A stretch of DNA of 64,000 bases from Ceratothoa steindachneri (taxonomy: Eukaryota > Arthropoda > Malacostraca > Isopoda > Cymothoidae), in NCBI GenBank assembly GCA_963969495.1, contig OZ018333.1:88256508-88320507 (forward strand). Reading direction: 5' to 3'. The translations under genes and the position numbers were made by a program. Numbering within the stretch: the stretch's first letter is position 1; every line of letters starts with the position of its first letter. This document shows, piece by piece, positions 31,788-43,366 of this stretch. The notes under the pieces were generated by a model. That model worked only from the letters and a program-made list of their open reading frames with translations. It was not told where the DNA came from and made no database searches.

Positions 31788-32140
31788 CTCCACATCTACG
31801 ATGGGCATGGTTTCCTGTCTCTTGTACTTGGGATGAGTTTGTGCACATTGACCTGTGGACTTATCAACTTTTGGGGGGATGCCAGCCTTCACCCCTTTAT
31901 TTAACTATTGTTTTTTTGTTTTGTTTTTGTAGGTCGTACATTCCTGCGCTGGGGGGAGGCGGACCTTCCTCTCATGCTGGAGCTGGCTTCCTGCCTCTTG
32001 TCTTCTTCCTTTTTTTATTTTATTGTTTCATATTTCTTGCATGTTATTTTAAAGTAGCTTAGTACTAGGCAGTCATGAGTACAGCGACTTATGCCCAAGT
32101 AGGCAGTCACAGTCACCAGATGCCACGACCCCCTGAAAAA
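31788..32140 (+). mobile_element. 3' end of the old I-clade LINE
   Basis: It matches 52420-52740: CTTGTACTTGGGATGAGTTTGTGC, a GT-rich 3' UTR, AAGTAGCTTAGTACTAGGCAG, and the terminal stem-loop region 32083-32112 (GCGACTTATGCCC, AAGTAGGCAGTCAC), then a short A run. The stem carries one mismatch and an AGTCAC repetition compared with the young copy. Confidence 0.82.
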
Positions 32141-32599
32141 AATCCCACATCTCCAGAACCATAAGCTAAATGATACTATTTATCTTTTCTCATTCATGTC
32201 AATAAACATTAATTTTAATGTGGAATAACTCTAAATCCATCTCATCCCAACAATCACTTACCAGAAAACAGAAAAATACGTCCACCCATCCTCAAAATTA
32301 ATCACAAGCCCAGTCCTACCAGTAGCAGCATAATGGCTTTGCTCTTCCCTCTCCAATTCACAACTTATTAAAACACATCCACTCTACCCTCTACTCACAG
32401 ACACTTAAATAACCTCCCACCAAATGAGACTAAATGAGCCACCACTTAGAGAAATTACCACACATGGCAGAGAGAGCACTTATATTGCAACTAAGCTCCA
32501 GCCACACCTATTCTCCCAAAATACTATGATAATTAACTAATGACGCAATGAATTGAATTTTTTATGAGATTGATGCAACTTTGCTTTTATTTGTTATAG
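32141..32599. other. Upstream intron or leader of the zinc-finger gene; nothing recognised
   Basis: AT-rich, no repeats identified. It ends in a pyrimidine-rich stretch and TTGTTATAG, a good 3' splice site for the exon at 32600. Confidence 0.5.
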
Positions 32600-32684
32600 G
32601 ATTTCTTCAAAGGTTACAAAATTGAAAGAAATAAAAATGGAAGTTATTGAATATCCACTTAATTTTCATCTAGATGATAAAAAT
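32600..32684 (+). CDS. Zinc-finger gene, exon with start codon
   Basis: Acceptor TATAG at 32595-32599 and donor GTAAGT at 32685. The coding part begins at ATG 32637 and encodes MEVIEYPLNFHLDDKN, ending in phase 0; 32600-32636 would be 5' UTR. That the exon begins at an acceptor implies a non-coding exon further upstream, possibly beyond the tandem array. The 158-bp intron to the next exon is short and AT-rich. Leaders of this kind, with short acidic phase-0 exons before a finger array, occur in lineage-expanded arthropod C2H2 genes. I assign no function beyond probable DNA binding. Confidence 0.72.
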
Positions 32685-32842
32685 GTAAGTATCTCAGGAT
32701 TTTCTTATATGTATATATTAACATTCAACATCATTATTTTGTATCCATTTTAGTTAATATACTTTTATCTATCTAATGATTGACTTGTAAATCTTTACTT
32801 GTGTATAGTTACAGAAAATAAAGTCATTATTTTTTATATTAG

Positions 32843-32992
32843 GATATTTATAAAGAAACTGCCATCAAAGAAATGAAGGAAGAGCTGTCTGATTCCGATC
32901 ATGGAAATGAAGTAAAATTGATCACAGGTCAAGAAGGAGCAGTCCTTGATGGTTCTAATGAATTGCTGTTAAAAGAATGCCCAGTCAAAGAG
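32843..32992 (+). CDS. Zinc-finger gene, acidic leader exon 2
   Basis: 150 nt, 50 codons, bounded by TATTAG and GTAGTT; phase 0 at both ends and open throughout. The product is rich in Glu, Asp and Lys (KEMKEELSDSDHGNEVK; LLLKECPVKE). It has no known fold and may act as a flexible linker or protein-interaction segment. Because it is symmetric it could be skipped without a frameshift. The following intron (32993-39775) is filled by an I-LINE and SINEs. Confidence 0.75.
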
Positions 32993-33144
32993 GTAGTTAC
33001 AATGAGTTGCCTGTTATAATATTTAGCAATTTTTCCCATGGTAGCTTAATCTCTCTACAACCTATTATTGGTTAAAGAGAAATAAGTTGAGAGGGTTGAA
33101 TTTTATCTAGTTCTTTATTGAAAGCCATTTCAAGAGAATTTTTG

Positions 33145-33300
33145 TTCTGATGCCTAGCTAGCTAAGTGGTCTAAGGCACTACTTCAACTGAGATAAAAGC
33201 GGTCCTTGATTCTCAGTGTTCTTGATTTGATCATTATCCCTGCATGAATATTTTGTAATAAGAAAAACATTTTCCATAAAAAAAAATCGTTTATCTATTT
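33145..33300 (+). mobile_element. tRNA-derived SINE, diverged copy
   Basis: Box A-like TAGCTAAGTGG (33159-33169) followed by TCTAAGGC, then a weak box B-like GATTTGATCAT (33224-33234). The body TAATAAGAAAAACATTTTCC resembles that after the better copies at 38873 and 39231. GAGTGGTCTAAGGC-like sequence is typical of leucine tRNA, so a tRNA-Leu origin is likely. Confidence 0.65.
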
Positions 33301-35457
33301 CTTTATGGTATGACTAATTCTATTTGATCTTTCTCTCTCATCCATCCTATAAGGGTCATGGTGATTTGCTTTCCTTCCCCAGTGCTGATGGGACTCTGTG
33401 CATCGTCCGGCCCCAGCTTATCCACTTCTCTCTTCTCCTGACACCCTGTCTTATCCTGCTTGCTCACTTTCCTTGACAACCCCTTTCAAAACTTTCTCTG
33501 GTTGCCCTCTAATTTCACAGGGTGATTGGCTGCCTAGCCACTGGGCCGGAGGAGTGGTCCCAAATGCTGGCAGCTGGCTTCACCAACCCTATGTTCACCC
33601 CTCACAGCTGGCTCCTGCATGGGGTGATTAGCATTTGAGTCCTGTGAAACATTCCCACATACTCGTGCTTTCTCAGGGGCCCCTCCTAACTTCTCTGACT
33701 CGAAAGGAGGACTCTTTCTCCCTCTCTCACACCCATAGGTGCCCTTGGGTAACTCCCTCTTTCCAGCAGCAGTCACCCTTTACTTTCACAGGGGACTGCA
33801 AAGAGAGTAGTCAGTCATCCTATAATTGACCACTTCCAGTGGATAAGGCTAAGCCACTTAGGCGAGCAAGGCATAACAGGGCCTGTAGGTCTGTGCTCCT
33901 TAATTTCCTGCTTGCAGGCATGATTAGTTTACAAGAGTTAGTGTACCTGTCCTCCTCTCTTCTATGCATGCTGGTTTGCTGTTATTGGACGATAAAAAAG
34001 GAACCTCAAATGGGATAGGTGATGTCTTGGGGGGGGGGGCACATGGACCCCCTTCCCCCTTTAGATAGCCATAGTCCTTGAGGTGACCCAGCCCCAGAAG
34101 GTAGTTTCTCCCATGCAGTCAATCAAGCCCTATGCAAGCTCCTCCTAAGACAGACATGTCTGCTGCTGCTTTCCTGAGTGACCAAGTCAAGATTGGCATC
34201 TCAGACCCCATTGATCCCCCACGTGTGGAGTCCTAGACAAACACCAAAATTGCAAGTTGCAGAGCGGAGCCTCGATTACGTTGGAACTGCTCATTCAGAG
34301 ATAACCTGACATTTTTGAGCCAGCTGGCTATAAATGCATCCTGGTTATTCACTCCACTCATGGCAGCATGTTGTTCAAGGGCAACATGATCCATCAGATG
34401 AGAGCACTAGCTAGTGTTATTAGTAGAGAGCCAAAGGTGACTCATTTTTTGCACAGGAGCCTTCTGCTGAATGTGTAAAATCCCTTCAAGGTGACCATGA
34501 TTAGTAGTACCCTTTAGACACTTGATGGCACCCCGGTAAGTGTTACGCCATGCACTACCTTGAACCTCATGAAAGGAGCAGTTTATGCGAGGCAACTCAT
34601 AGACTAGACCATAGATGATAGCATGGAGTCACCCAAGGTCGCATGTGCGATGAGAAAACAGGGAGGGGCTTTGAGGCCCACTCCCTGGACTCTGTCTTGT
34701 TCAACTGTGACAAGCTCCCTGAGTAGTTGTGCACTGGTGTAGATCTACCGAGTGGTCATTCATTCTACTTCTTCTTCCATTGGAATCACTCCCTTATATG
34801 TGAAATGTCAGGGTTACCTAAAGTCTATGTAAGTTGCTCGAAAGCCAAACATGATAACTCCAAATTGTGTGTGGCCAAGTGTGTGAATTATGGATAGTGG
34901 CATCCCACTTCTTTGAAGCAATGCAGTGTATATCTCCCTACGAAGGAAATCATCTCCATTCAGGCCCAGGATAATCTCATTTCATGAGGCTAAGGACCTT
35001 GTCCTGGCATCCTAGCAATGATTGGGATCCTTTATGCTTCAATTTTAAGAAAGACACCCTCTTGTCCAGTTGTTTATGCGCCTTCTGAACCCTTTTGCAT
35101 GTTCTACACACCTTGGCCGCTTCCATGGTACAGCTGGTGGCGCAAAGGGTTCATACACAACCATGGCTCCCCAGCATGACCGTTTTCCCTTTAGGCAAAT
35201 TGTCTACTTGCCTCCACTAAGTTGTTAGACTCGCAGGAGGCAACATCCCTGAAGTTGGTCATGAGGCCATCTTCTGGTGTTGCTAAAGCTGCTTTCAAAA
35301 GGGGAACAGCACCAAAAGACTATGACCACACCCAAAGGAGATTCCCCCCCCCCCTACAAAGCTGCCCCATATGCCTAAGGTTTTGAGAAAAAAGGAGAAA
35401 AATATCCTCATGGTGAGTCCAACCTCCCCCAATATGTCCTTGAAGGCAAAGTTGGCA

Positions 35458-35514
35458 AAAACCCCCAAAGTTTGAAAAAGCCCAATAAAACCCTGGTTTT
35501 ATTCTGGGGGTTTT
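35458..35514. repeat. Nested inverted repeat near the end of the gag relic
   Basis: AATAAAACC (35484-35492) faces GGTTTTATT (35495-35503), and AAAACCCCCA (35458-35467) faces TGGGGGTTTT (35505-35514). It could form a short hairpin; function unknown, possibly fortuitous in degenerate sequence. Confidence 0.6.
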
Positions 35515-35529
35515 CAAAAAAACAAACAC

Positions 35530-35870
35530 TACAAGCATAAAAATAACATAGAAAAAGAATAGGCATCTCTATTTTTATAATATTAATGATTAATTAGTTT
35601 AATAATTATATTAAGGTAAGAACAGATCACTGATCGAGAATTTTGGGTACCCATGAGAGCCATAACCTGTAGAAGGAGTGATGAATTATGAGTCAGTATC
35701 AGAGAAATAATCTTAATTTGATACATATTTGTTGAAATTAGAAACATAAATATGCATTTTGAATAAAAAAATGATAAGTAGCATTCATTTCTTTAAAAAA
35801 ATAAAGTGTAATTTTGAAAAAAAAAGTTTTTTAGGGTGGGTTTTTTTTTATTTGCTAACCCTGCTCGAAA
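35530..35870. other. AT-rich insertion inside the intron-2 I-LINE
   Basis: About 340 bp of sequence absent from the other I-LINE copies, rich in A/T runs. No terminal repeats or coding potential recognised. Confidence 0.5.
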
Positions 35871-38619
35871 GTGATGTACATTGTCTGGCAAACAGCCCCT
35901 GGACTCAGAAGTGGATGGCCATTCCTGTGGTAGTCTTGTATTTAAAAGAGGGAACCTGCATCTCCTCGAAGCTAAGCTTGGAAGGCATATTCCGTTAGTG
36001 GACATGGTGCAGACTCCTAGCTGAAGGGTAGGAGCTGCAGAGGCTCATCTCCTCAAATTTTCTTTTATCTGTCTTTTTCAAGAGACCATTCTGGGCAAGT
36101 GCCCCTTGCCTATGTATCCCTGGTATAAGGGTTTTGTGACCCCACAAGCATAGGGTGGAGACCAGGCAGGAGGATGCACCATGTACACCTGGCATGATGC
36201 CTACATTGTTCCCTTTGACTTAGAATCTCCTTTCAGGCAGTAGCTGTGCAGCTGCACCTGGATAGGAGGTATACTGTTATTTATGCCTACATTCCACTGT
36301 CAGCCATCTTTGATGCCGAGGACTTCCGCCGAGTTGTGGCAAAGTTACAGAGGCCCTTTCTTATGCTTGGGGATCTGAATGGTAGACACTCCTTCTAGGG
36401 AGACTACTCAATCAATCCCAGGGGTCAGGTCCTTGCTAACCTGATCGATGTGCTGGAGATAGGTATCCTAAATGTGGATGAGTTTACGCTTCACAGTCAG
36501 AGAACCAATTCACTTTGCTGTCTTGATCTATCTTTCTGCTCTCTGGATGCACAGCCAGATTTTGGGTGGGTGGTAGTCAATGATAGTGATCACTTTTGCA
36601 TTCAAATATATTCTGGGCCACTGCTGACTGGGACAGGTCCCACCTGGGTGGTGCTTGGCCCAGGAGTTTTGTTTAGCATTTCAGGAAATGACAGATTTCT
36701 GATATGAGTTCTTCTCCGGCAACCTCTTCACCGTGGGATTAACTACTATTCCTAGAATGTCTGGTCATTTTGCATGCAAACCGCTTCTGTTGTGATTAGC
36801 TGACTGTGAAACTGCCTGCAAACAGAAGCTTTATGCCTATATAGAAACTCTCCACACGATTGGAGCAATAGGACAACTCCCAATCTTTATATCTGAATTT
36901 TGCAAGATCATCGATTCTGCATACAGGTTGGGGTAGTCCTCTCCGGGCCAATGGACCAGGAAAAGGGGGTCCCACACGGAAGTGTCACAATCTTTGCCCT
37001 GAGCATCAATGGCATCACCTCAGTGCTGCCAGAAGAGTTCTCCCTTATACTCTTCGTGGATGACCTTTCAATCTCTTTTTGGTGTGGACCAGATGTCAAC
37101 TGAACAAGCATTGAACCATGTCTCTCACTATGGTGAAGAACCCAGGATTTGGTTTTCCATGGCCAAGACTAAGGTGGTGCACTGCTGCTGCCATCCATAC
37201 TCTACCCTGACCCAGATTTATTTCTAAATGGGTTTCCACTAGAAGTGGTTGACTCTCACCTTTTCTTTGGTCTTGTATTTGACAGATGCCTCACCTGGGA
37301 GGCTCCTATTCGCAGCCTTAGGTGGTCTGTATCCATGCCATAGATATTCTTCTCTGCATGATGTTCAGTGCATGGGGCACTGATAGGGCTACTGCCTTGC
37401 TTTTTTATCGATCCTTTATTCATTTGAAGCTCAACTATGAATGAGAGTTTTATATATCCACAGCTGAGCGTGTATTGCAGAAGGTGGGTTCAATCCAACA
37501 TACAAGCATTTGTCTGGCAACCTGTGCCTTCCGCACATCCCTCATTCAGAGCCTACTTGTTGCTTGTAAGATGCCACTCACTCTGCACAGTGTATAGTGT
37601 ATTATCTGCCACTATGCACGAGCTTGGTGATTCCCGCAGTTGCTAAATATTCTCACTGTATCTGCAGCTCATCTCGACGGTACTTACGCCGCTGAGAGAC
37701 ACCTATCCCACCCTAAACGTTTGGGTTTAGGTTTAAATTCAGCGGGCCTCTGTTAGGCGCTGCGTGTGTCTGCATGGCCGAGCTGGTTGCAATACACAGC
37801 TAGGTAGGGAAGATAACATGATGTGCCCGGTTCAAAGACTGGATCTTGATTTATAGTGACTCACAAAGCACCCTGAGTGTTCTTGGGGCATTGGAATCTC
37901 CGCCCCCCCTGGTTCGCGACATCTGTGTTTACCTGGTTTAGGCAAGCCGGGCAGATTATCTTCTGCTAGGTTCCTGGACATGTAGGAATTGAGGGGAATG
38001 AGGCCATCAAAGAGTCTGCAAGGACTAGGTAAGCACACCAATGTTTCACTCTTCCTCACACGGATTTTCATGGTAGGAATACAGGCAGCCCTCTAGGCTA
38101 CTTGGCAAAAAGGATCAGACGGTAAAGGGGAACTTAAAGTTGTGTGCCATTGCTCTGCAACTGTTCCCATGGACCTCCTCCCCAATGCCAAGACAGCCTC
38201 AGGATTTTTATTGTGGCTGAATAATTGAAAACACTCAGGGATGCACTGCCATCTGATGGAGAGCTCGCGCCTGGTCCTTATTGTGATGTCCTCATTTTCC
38301 CCCAGACTGTTCTACACATTCTTGTTGAATGTCCCAGTCTGGGTGATCACGCACATTACCTGTCCTGATGCCAGGATGAGCAGGGTCACTACACTTTGTC
38401 CCTTGCACTCAGTACTGGTTCGTGCATACAGACTTGCAGACTATACAACATTTTTTGAGGAGGCTGGCCTCCCTTTTATTTGGGTCTGTTGTAGGTCACA
38501 TGTTCCTGTGCCTGGAGAAGCCTGGCATAGCCCCAACGCTGGAATGTGTTTCATTCTTGTTACTTTTTTTTTTAGCTTGTCTTGCATTTATTTTTTATTT
38601 TTTATCTTGTTTTTTAATC

Positions 38620-39332
38620 TAGCCTATCCCTAGGCTTTCTGCTAATTACAGCAACTTTTGCCATAGTTGGAAGTTGCCAGATGGGTTCTTTATTATTTTT
38701 TTTAATAACATTCATGAGATGTCTATAATATAGGTACATTTGCCGCATCTTTAATTCTATTTCTTGTTTGTCTATTGAGCTCTCTATTAATTTCTTACAT
38801 AGTCCTTCCAGTTAACCTAGGGAAGCAAATCTTAAAAGCCTCTCTATTTGTAAGAATTTTTCTCCTCACATGTAGCTGAGTGGTCTAAGGCCTTGCTCTA
38901 ACTAAGATAAAATCGATTCTTGCCTCCTCACTGTGTTTGGTTTGATCCTCATCCTTGCCCAGATTTTTGGGTGTATTAGCCTATCCTTAGGCTTTCTGCT
39001 AATTACAGCAACTTTTGCCATAATTGGAAGTTGCCAGATCGGTTCTTTATTATTTTTTTTTAATAACATTCATGATATATCTATAATATAGGTACATTTT
39101 CCGCATCTTTAATTCTATTTCTTGTTTGTCTATTGAGCTCTCCATTAATTTCTTACATAGTCTTTCCAATTAACCTAGGGAAGCAAATCTTAAAAGCCTC
39201 TCTATTTGTAAGAATTTTTCTCCTCACATGTAGCTGAGTGGTCTTAGGCATTGCTCTAACTAAGATAAAATCGATTCTTGCCTTCTCACTGTGTTTGGTT
39301 TGATCCTCATCCTTGCCCAGATTTTTGGTGTA
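38620..39332 (+). repeat. 357-bp tandem duplication: I-LINE 3' end plus SINE
   Basis: 38620-38976 repeats at 38977-39332 with few differences (for example one G fewer near 39328). Each unit starts with the I-LINE 3' stem-loop, followed by TTATTATTTTTTTTAATAAC, about 170 bp of unknown sequence, and a tRNA-derived SINE head. The duplication therefore happened after both elements came together. Confidence 0.9.
38860..38976 (+). mobile_element. tRNA-derived SINE head, copy 1 of the tandem duplication
   Basis: Box A TAGCTGAGTGG (38873-38883) then TCTAAGGC; box B GGTTTGATCCTC (38939-38950). The 66-nt spacing of the boxes suits a class II tRNA ancestor (Leu or Ser), and GAGTGGTCTAAGGC points to Leu. 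No acceptor-stem pairing is kept, so it is not a tRNA gene. Confidence 0.75.
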
Positions 39333-39400
39333 TTAGGAAAGAACATTTTTCTGTAGAAAAATGATTCTATTTATAATGTTTCTTTGCAGTTTGACACTGA
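39218..39400 (+). mobile_element. tRNA-derived SINE, copy 2 with longer body
   Basis: Box A 39231-39241 and box B 39297-39308, same sequences as copy 1. Here the body continues (GTATTAGGAAAGAACATTTT), matching the copy at 33145 and showing where copy 1 was cut by the duplication. Confidence 0.75.
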
Positions 39401-39775
39401 GTGAGAAGGCATTAGTAGTTGGGATCATCTGCTAGATGTTTTTATTTGTTTTACCCCTTGGTCAGGTTGTCATTTCTTATTTATTCAATCTCCCATTATC
39501 ACATTTAACACCACTATTTAGCTGTTACCATGCACACTTCAGCTAGTTTCATACACTAATCTTTACATTTTGATCCACCACTCATTCTTTTCACATGAAA
39601 ATGATCATATCTCCAAAATAAGCCATTAATAATATGAATTTAAAATATGAAAAGATTACAAACTGTTTCCATAAGATAAACATCCATTTGTGACATGAAT
39701 AATATTTGTCACATTGGTTATTACCTCGTATCCTGGTGTATTGTGTGAAATTTAATTTTATACTTCTTTACACAG
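39401..39775. other. Intron 2, end; no element recognised
   Basis: Ordinary AT-rich intron sequence ending with a pyrimidine tract and CACAG, the acceptor of the next exon. Confidence 0.6.
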
Positions 39776-39934
39776 GACTTTGAAGAGATTTCTTTGAAGG
39801 AAGAAATTAGTGAAGAATTCTTCCATACAGAGACAAGTTCTTTTCCTGATGTTGATGAACAATGTGCAAAATCTGTAAACTCTCTACCAAACACACCCAG
39901 TAAGTTGTTGCAACAAGACTCCATCAAAGAAAAG
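39776..39934 (+). CDS. Zinc-finger gene, acidic leader exon 3
   Basis: 159 nt, 53 codons, acceptor TTTACACAG and donor GTAATT, phase 0 on both sides. It encodes an acidic segment (FEEISLKEEISEEFF; SFPDVDEQCAK; LPNTPSKLLQQDSIKEK). Its ending in KEK resembles the KE ending of the previous exon, suggesting that the two leader exons share an origin. No domain is known. The next exon is 18.8 kb away. Confidence 0.74.
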
Positions 39935-41029
39935 GTAATTACAATCTATATTATAGTGGCAAAAATTTCCTATTTTCATCTTTGTTTTTTAATGGTAAGT
40001 GATTTACCATTGATCTGCAATCATTTTATGAAACTCCAAAAGTGGGGTACCTAGTTGGTATAGACTGATACACTTGGCACAGATGCCAGATAAGGACTAA
40101 AATATGCTGCACTTGGTAACTGGAGGATCAGCAGTATGTCCTCCAGGCCTGAGTGAAAATAGAAAAGACCCCACTCACTTGATTTATTTGAACCCTTTGA
40201 AAAGGCATGAGGACACTGGTGCATTCCTTCCCTCTGTCTCTCTCAGCACATATTTCTCCTATGCCTATCCCCTAAATTCTTTGTTTACCCTCAAGAAGGT
40301 GGATGGTGTAGCTTGAGGATAAACCCTGAGCTACAACTGAAAGCTGAAGGAAAACAACCCTCCATTTCTGTTGTACCTGGAGGAGCAGTATATCCTCCCA
40401 GCTTAACTGTCTGCAAGGATTGAGCCAACTGCAGAAGGAACCTACCCTCTGGATCCAGGTCTGGGGAAGCTGGTGGGTTCCCCACTCTTTTTATGCACCC
40501 TTTGCATTACTATATTTGTTCCTTTATCCTTTTTATTGACAACTCTTCCATTGCCCTACTCTGTCTTTGTCATTTGCTCCCCCTTACACTCTGGGCATGG
40601 TGACCTTGACCTCTCTGAGGCTAGTCACCAAACCAGATCCACCATTTAGAACGCTGTAAACCTTCTGTGTATAAATCAGTTCAAATTTTACTGCCCTGTG
40701 TACATTCGCTTACAAATAGATCTGAATATAGGAATTTTGGGCCTGTGCTTAAATATCAAAAACTTGACCTGATTTGATAAAATGAGCAGGATTTTCGGAT
40801 TCAGCTTGAAAAACTGGCCAAAAATCAGGTATTGTGCGTTAAACCTTGAAAAAAATCTCAGACCAGTGTCATTATATATTATAATTTTTTATTGTGATTA
40901 GTATTAATTATTATTTGTATAAGTTATTATTATTTTAGATTATTTATTATAAGTTTTATTTACTATTTCATTATTGCTATCCACTCAATCTTTTCTCCCC
41001 TCACTTTGCACCCGAATGAGTGTTTCCAT
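39935..41029. other. Intron 3, first part; no element recognised
   Basis: A moderately GC-rich patch at about 40100-40500 has short open frames on both strands with no recognisable protein; 40850-40980 is AT-rich. I cannot assign it to any of the families in the window. Confidence 0.5.
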
Positions 41030-42175
41030 GTATGCAGAGTTTGGTTCAGTAGCCATGGTGCTTTGGTAGACTGCATGCCCTCCTAGGATCACTTTAATAA
41101 ATGATAGGTCATCACCGACCCTACTGTTTAGTTGACCCGCCTATCTCTATTTCTCTTTATTACATACCCTCCTACCTCGTTCCACACTTGCTCTCCTATC
41201 CACAGGGGTTCTGGCTGCCCAATGCACTTTTGTCCTTTTATGATCTTTGGTTGAGTGGCAGTGTATACAGGTAGGTCCCTATTTGCTACAAGGACCGAAA
41301 GCCCCCTGGCTAAGGTAAGAATTAGGTATGGGGTGTGCTGGACCGTCGACTCTGCTCACCTCCCTCCAATACACATATAAGGTGCCTAAGCTGGCACCAT
41401 CCTTTATTGCTAAAGTTTCAGGCCAATTTTGCCTAAATGCTGGGCCGGGGTGGCAAAGTCCATCGATGCTGGACCAGGGTCGATTATGTGTAAATGATCA
41501 CACAGAATTTCTGATCCTATAGAGATTTTTCTCTTAACCTCCTCACTCATGGAGAGGTCATAGTATCTACTTTCCATGAGGCCCCTCATTTCTCTTTTAC
41601 TCTGATTATGGGAGGAGGATGAAAACTGAGGAACCCATTTGACCAGTGGAGGGACTCCCCTCTCTCATCTTTGGTCCTGCTGTCAGGTAGATCCGCCTTT
41701 GAAAAGGAGGTGGCTCCCTTTGCTTTTTCAGGGGCCTCTCCAACCATCTACTGGAGAGGAGGTTTAATCTTCCCCTAGGGCTCCTGGTGTTGGGGTTTCG
41801 CCCTCACCTCCTTCTGTGAAGTCGCCTATGGATGACTCCATCTTGCAATGAATTTCATTCTTCCCTATTCCATCACAGGGGAGTGCCAAGAGTGTAGGCA
41901 GACTCCCCAAATCGACCAGGAATGACTCGATAGAGCCAACCCCCTTAGGTGGGCAGATGAAAGTGGGGCGTTTGTGGCCATGTCCCCTCCACGAACTCCG
42001 GAACAACTGGGAGGAACTTTGGTGGCTTGTCTCATTTCATTTTCCCTTAGTTATCTTTTTGCCAGAGTTCATGCTGGGCGCATTCCTTCTTCCCCTCTCA
42101 GGATATAAGGTTTTGGAGCCCTGCTACCGTAGGATAGTGGCTGGGCAGCATGTTGGCATCTCCTGACCCAGCTAA
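41030..42175 (+). mobile_element. I-clade LINE fragment, alternative 5' UTR subfamily, internally deleted
   Basis: 41100-41400 matches 44245-44530 (CCGCCTATCTCT, TTCTCTTTATTACATA, ACACATATAAGGTG) and represents a second type of 5' UTR. Gag N-terminal blocks follow (CTACTGGAGAGGAGGTTTA, CCCCCTTAGGTGGGC). At about 41955 it jumps to the start of ORF2 (region like PLAIFLQETMLGACPLPSLT, at 42030-42120) and ends. Thus most of gag is missing. Non-coding. Confidence 0.72.
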
Positions 42176-42329
42176 AACACTTTGAAACTGATCTAGACCA
42201 GATATGATATTAATATTAGTAATAATGAAAATAATAATAGCACTGTCATTAATCATAATATAATTAAATATCAATAAAATGATTCAGTATCAGTACGTAC
42301 AGTACATTATTTGTGTTACTTTTGTTTTT

Positions 42330-43090
42330 GACCCAGCTCCAAGTTGACAGAACAAGGCTCTCAGATGCTGTCCACATCTGAGAATCTTTAATGAAGAATC
42401 CTGATTTGCAGCAGGATCATCAAAGTATCAAGTATATTTTCAAGAAAGCCATGAGGCCTGTTCATTACTTTGCTTATATGACTGTTCCTCGTTACTTCGG
42501 TAAGAATTTTAATTCCACTAATTTAGTATTGCAGAAGTATTACATGCTAAATGCAATTTTTACATTTTGAAACTGAAAGTAGAATGTTGCGCTAATGCCT
42601 GAATGCCACAGTTTTAATTTGCTATATTTAAAATTCCAGGAGAAAATCTAGAGGTGGAAGCTGAAGAACAAGCTGACAATTCACTTAATGAAATCCATCC
42701 TGATTATGCAGTTGTATTGTATGAATTTCAGCTCAAAGATAGTCAAATTTCCCACCCAACATATTTTCTGAGTCAGTTAAATCCAGCCTTTCTTCAAACA
42801 AGTGGTGACATATGATGAATATGAAGCAGAACAAAAAACAAGTGGGAAGAAATTGCCAGATGGATTTTATTCATTTTTAGGATCCATACATTCATGTCCA
42901 GCTAGTTCAGCTGCAATAGAGAGGTTATTTTCCTCATTTGTACTTATATGGAATAGAATGAGAAACGAATGGCGAGTGAAAAAGATGAGAAACCTGTGAA
43001 AATCTACAAACACTTACAAGGAGAGGAAGTTACAGAATGGCAAATGGTGATGTCTGATAGTAAAAGTTAAGGGTTCTTTTTCTATTAACT
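42330..43090 (+). pseudogene. hAT transposase relic, C-terminal dimerisation region (plus strand)
   Basis: 42642-42812 encodes a degenerate segment (HPDYAVVLYEFQLKDSQ). After a frameshift, 42802-42999 encodes GSIHSCPASSAAIERLFSSF and NRMRNEWRVKKMRNL, the conserved hAT dimerisation block (SAAIERLFS). It is on the opposite strand from the hAT at 25520 and is not the same copy. GTAAG at 42500 and an AG near 42534 may mark an old intron. N-terminal and catalytic parts are not recognisable. Confidence 0.75.
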
Positions 43091-43366
43091 GAAGTAAATT
43101 CTGTTTAGTTTTTTCCCTTTATATAATTATATAAGAAAAGTGTTTATTTAATAATATAAGAATTAAAAAGTTTGGCTGGATTAAAATTTAATATGATGTA
43201 TCATTATCCTTTATATCAAAGTAAAAACTAGAACACGAGCAAATAAAACAAAGAACTTTCAATCAAAATTAAAAGAAAACCACTCTTTTATGCAATAAAT
43301 ATTTTAGCAAGATCTTTATGGATTTTACATTTTTTAATTTATTTACATATAAATCTTATTAAATAA

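Larger units (their letters stand above)
33343..38690 (+). mobile_element. Decayed near-full-length I-clade LINE in intron 2
   Basis: It has the same order of blocks as the young copy at 47140: 5' UTR (CTATAAGGGTCATGGTGATT), gag (33650-35300), endonuclease (36230-36620; LGDLNGRH-like, DSDHFCIQ), RT motif C FVDDLSISF (about 37054-37080), thumb (37390-37640), RNase H (37850-38000; YSDSQSTL-like, then a GSWTC remnant of the WVPGH block), C-terminal part (38200-38440) and the 3' stem-loop (38651-38677). All frames are broken. The RT part is short relative to the family. An AT-rich segment at 35530-35870 interrupts it. Confidence 0.8.

Noticed and set aside
38870..39310. tRNA gene candidates (box A and box B present)
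   Set aside because: No acceptor stem or anticodon arm can be folded, the boxes are 66 nt apart, and the sequence recurs as part of a dispersed repeat; better explained as a SINE.
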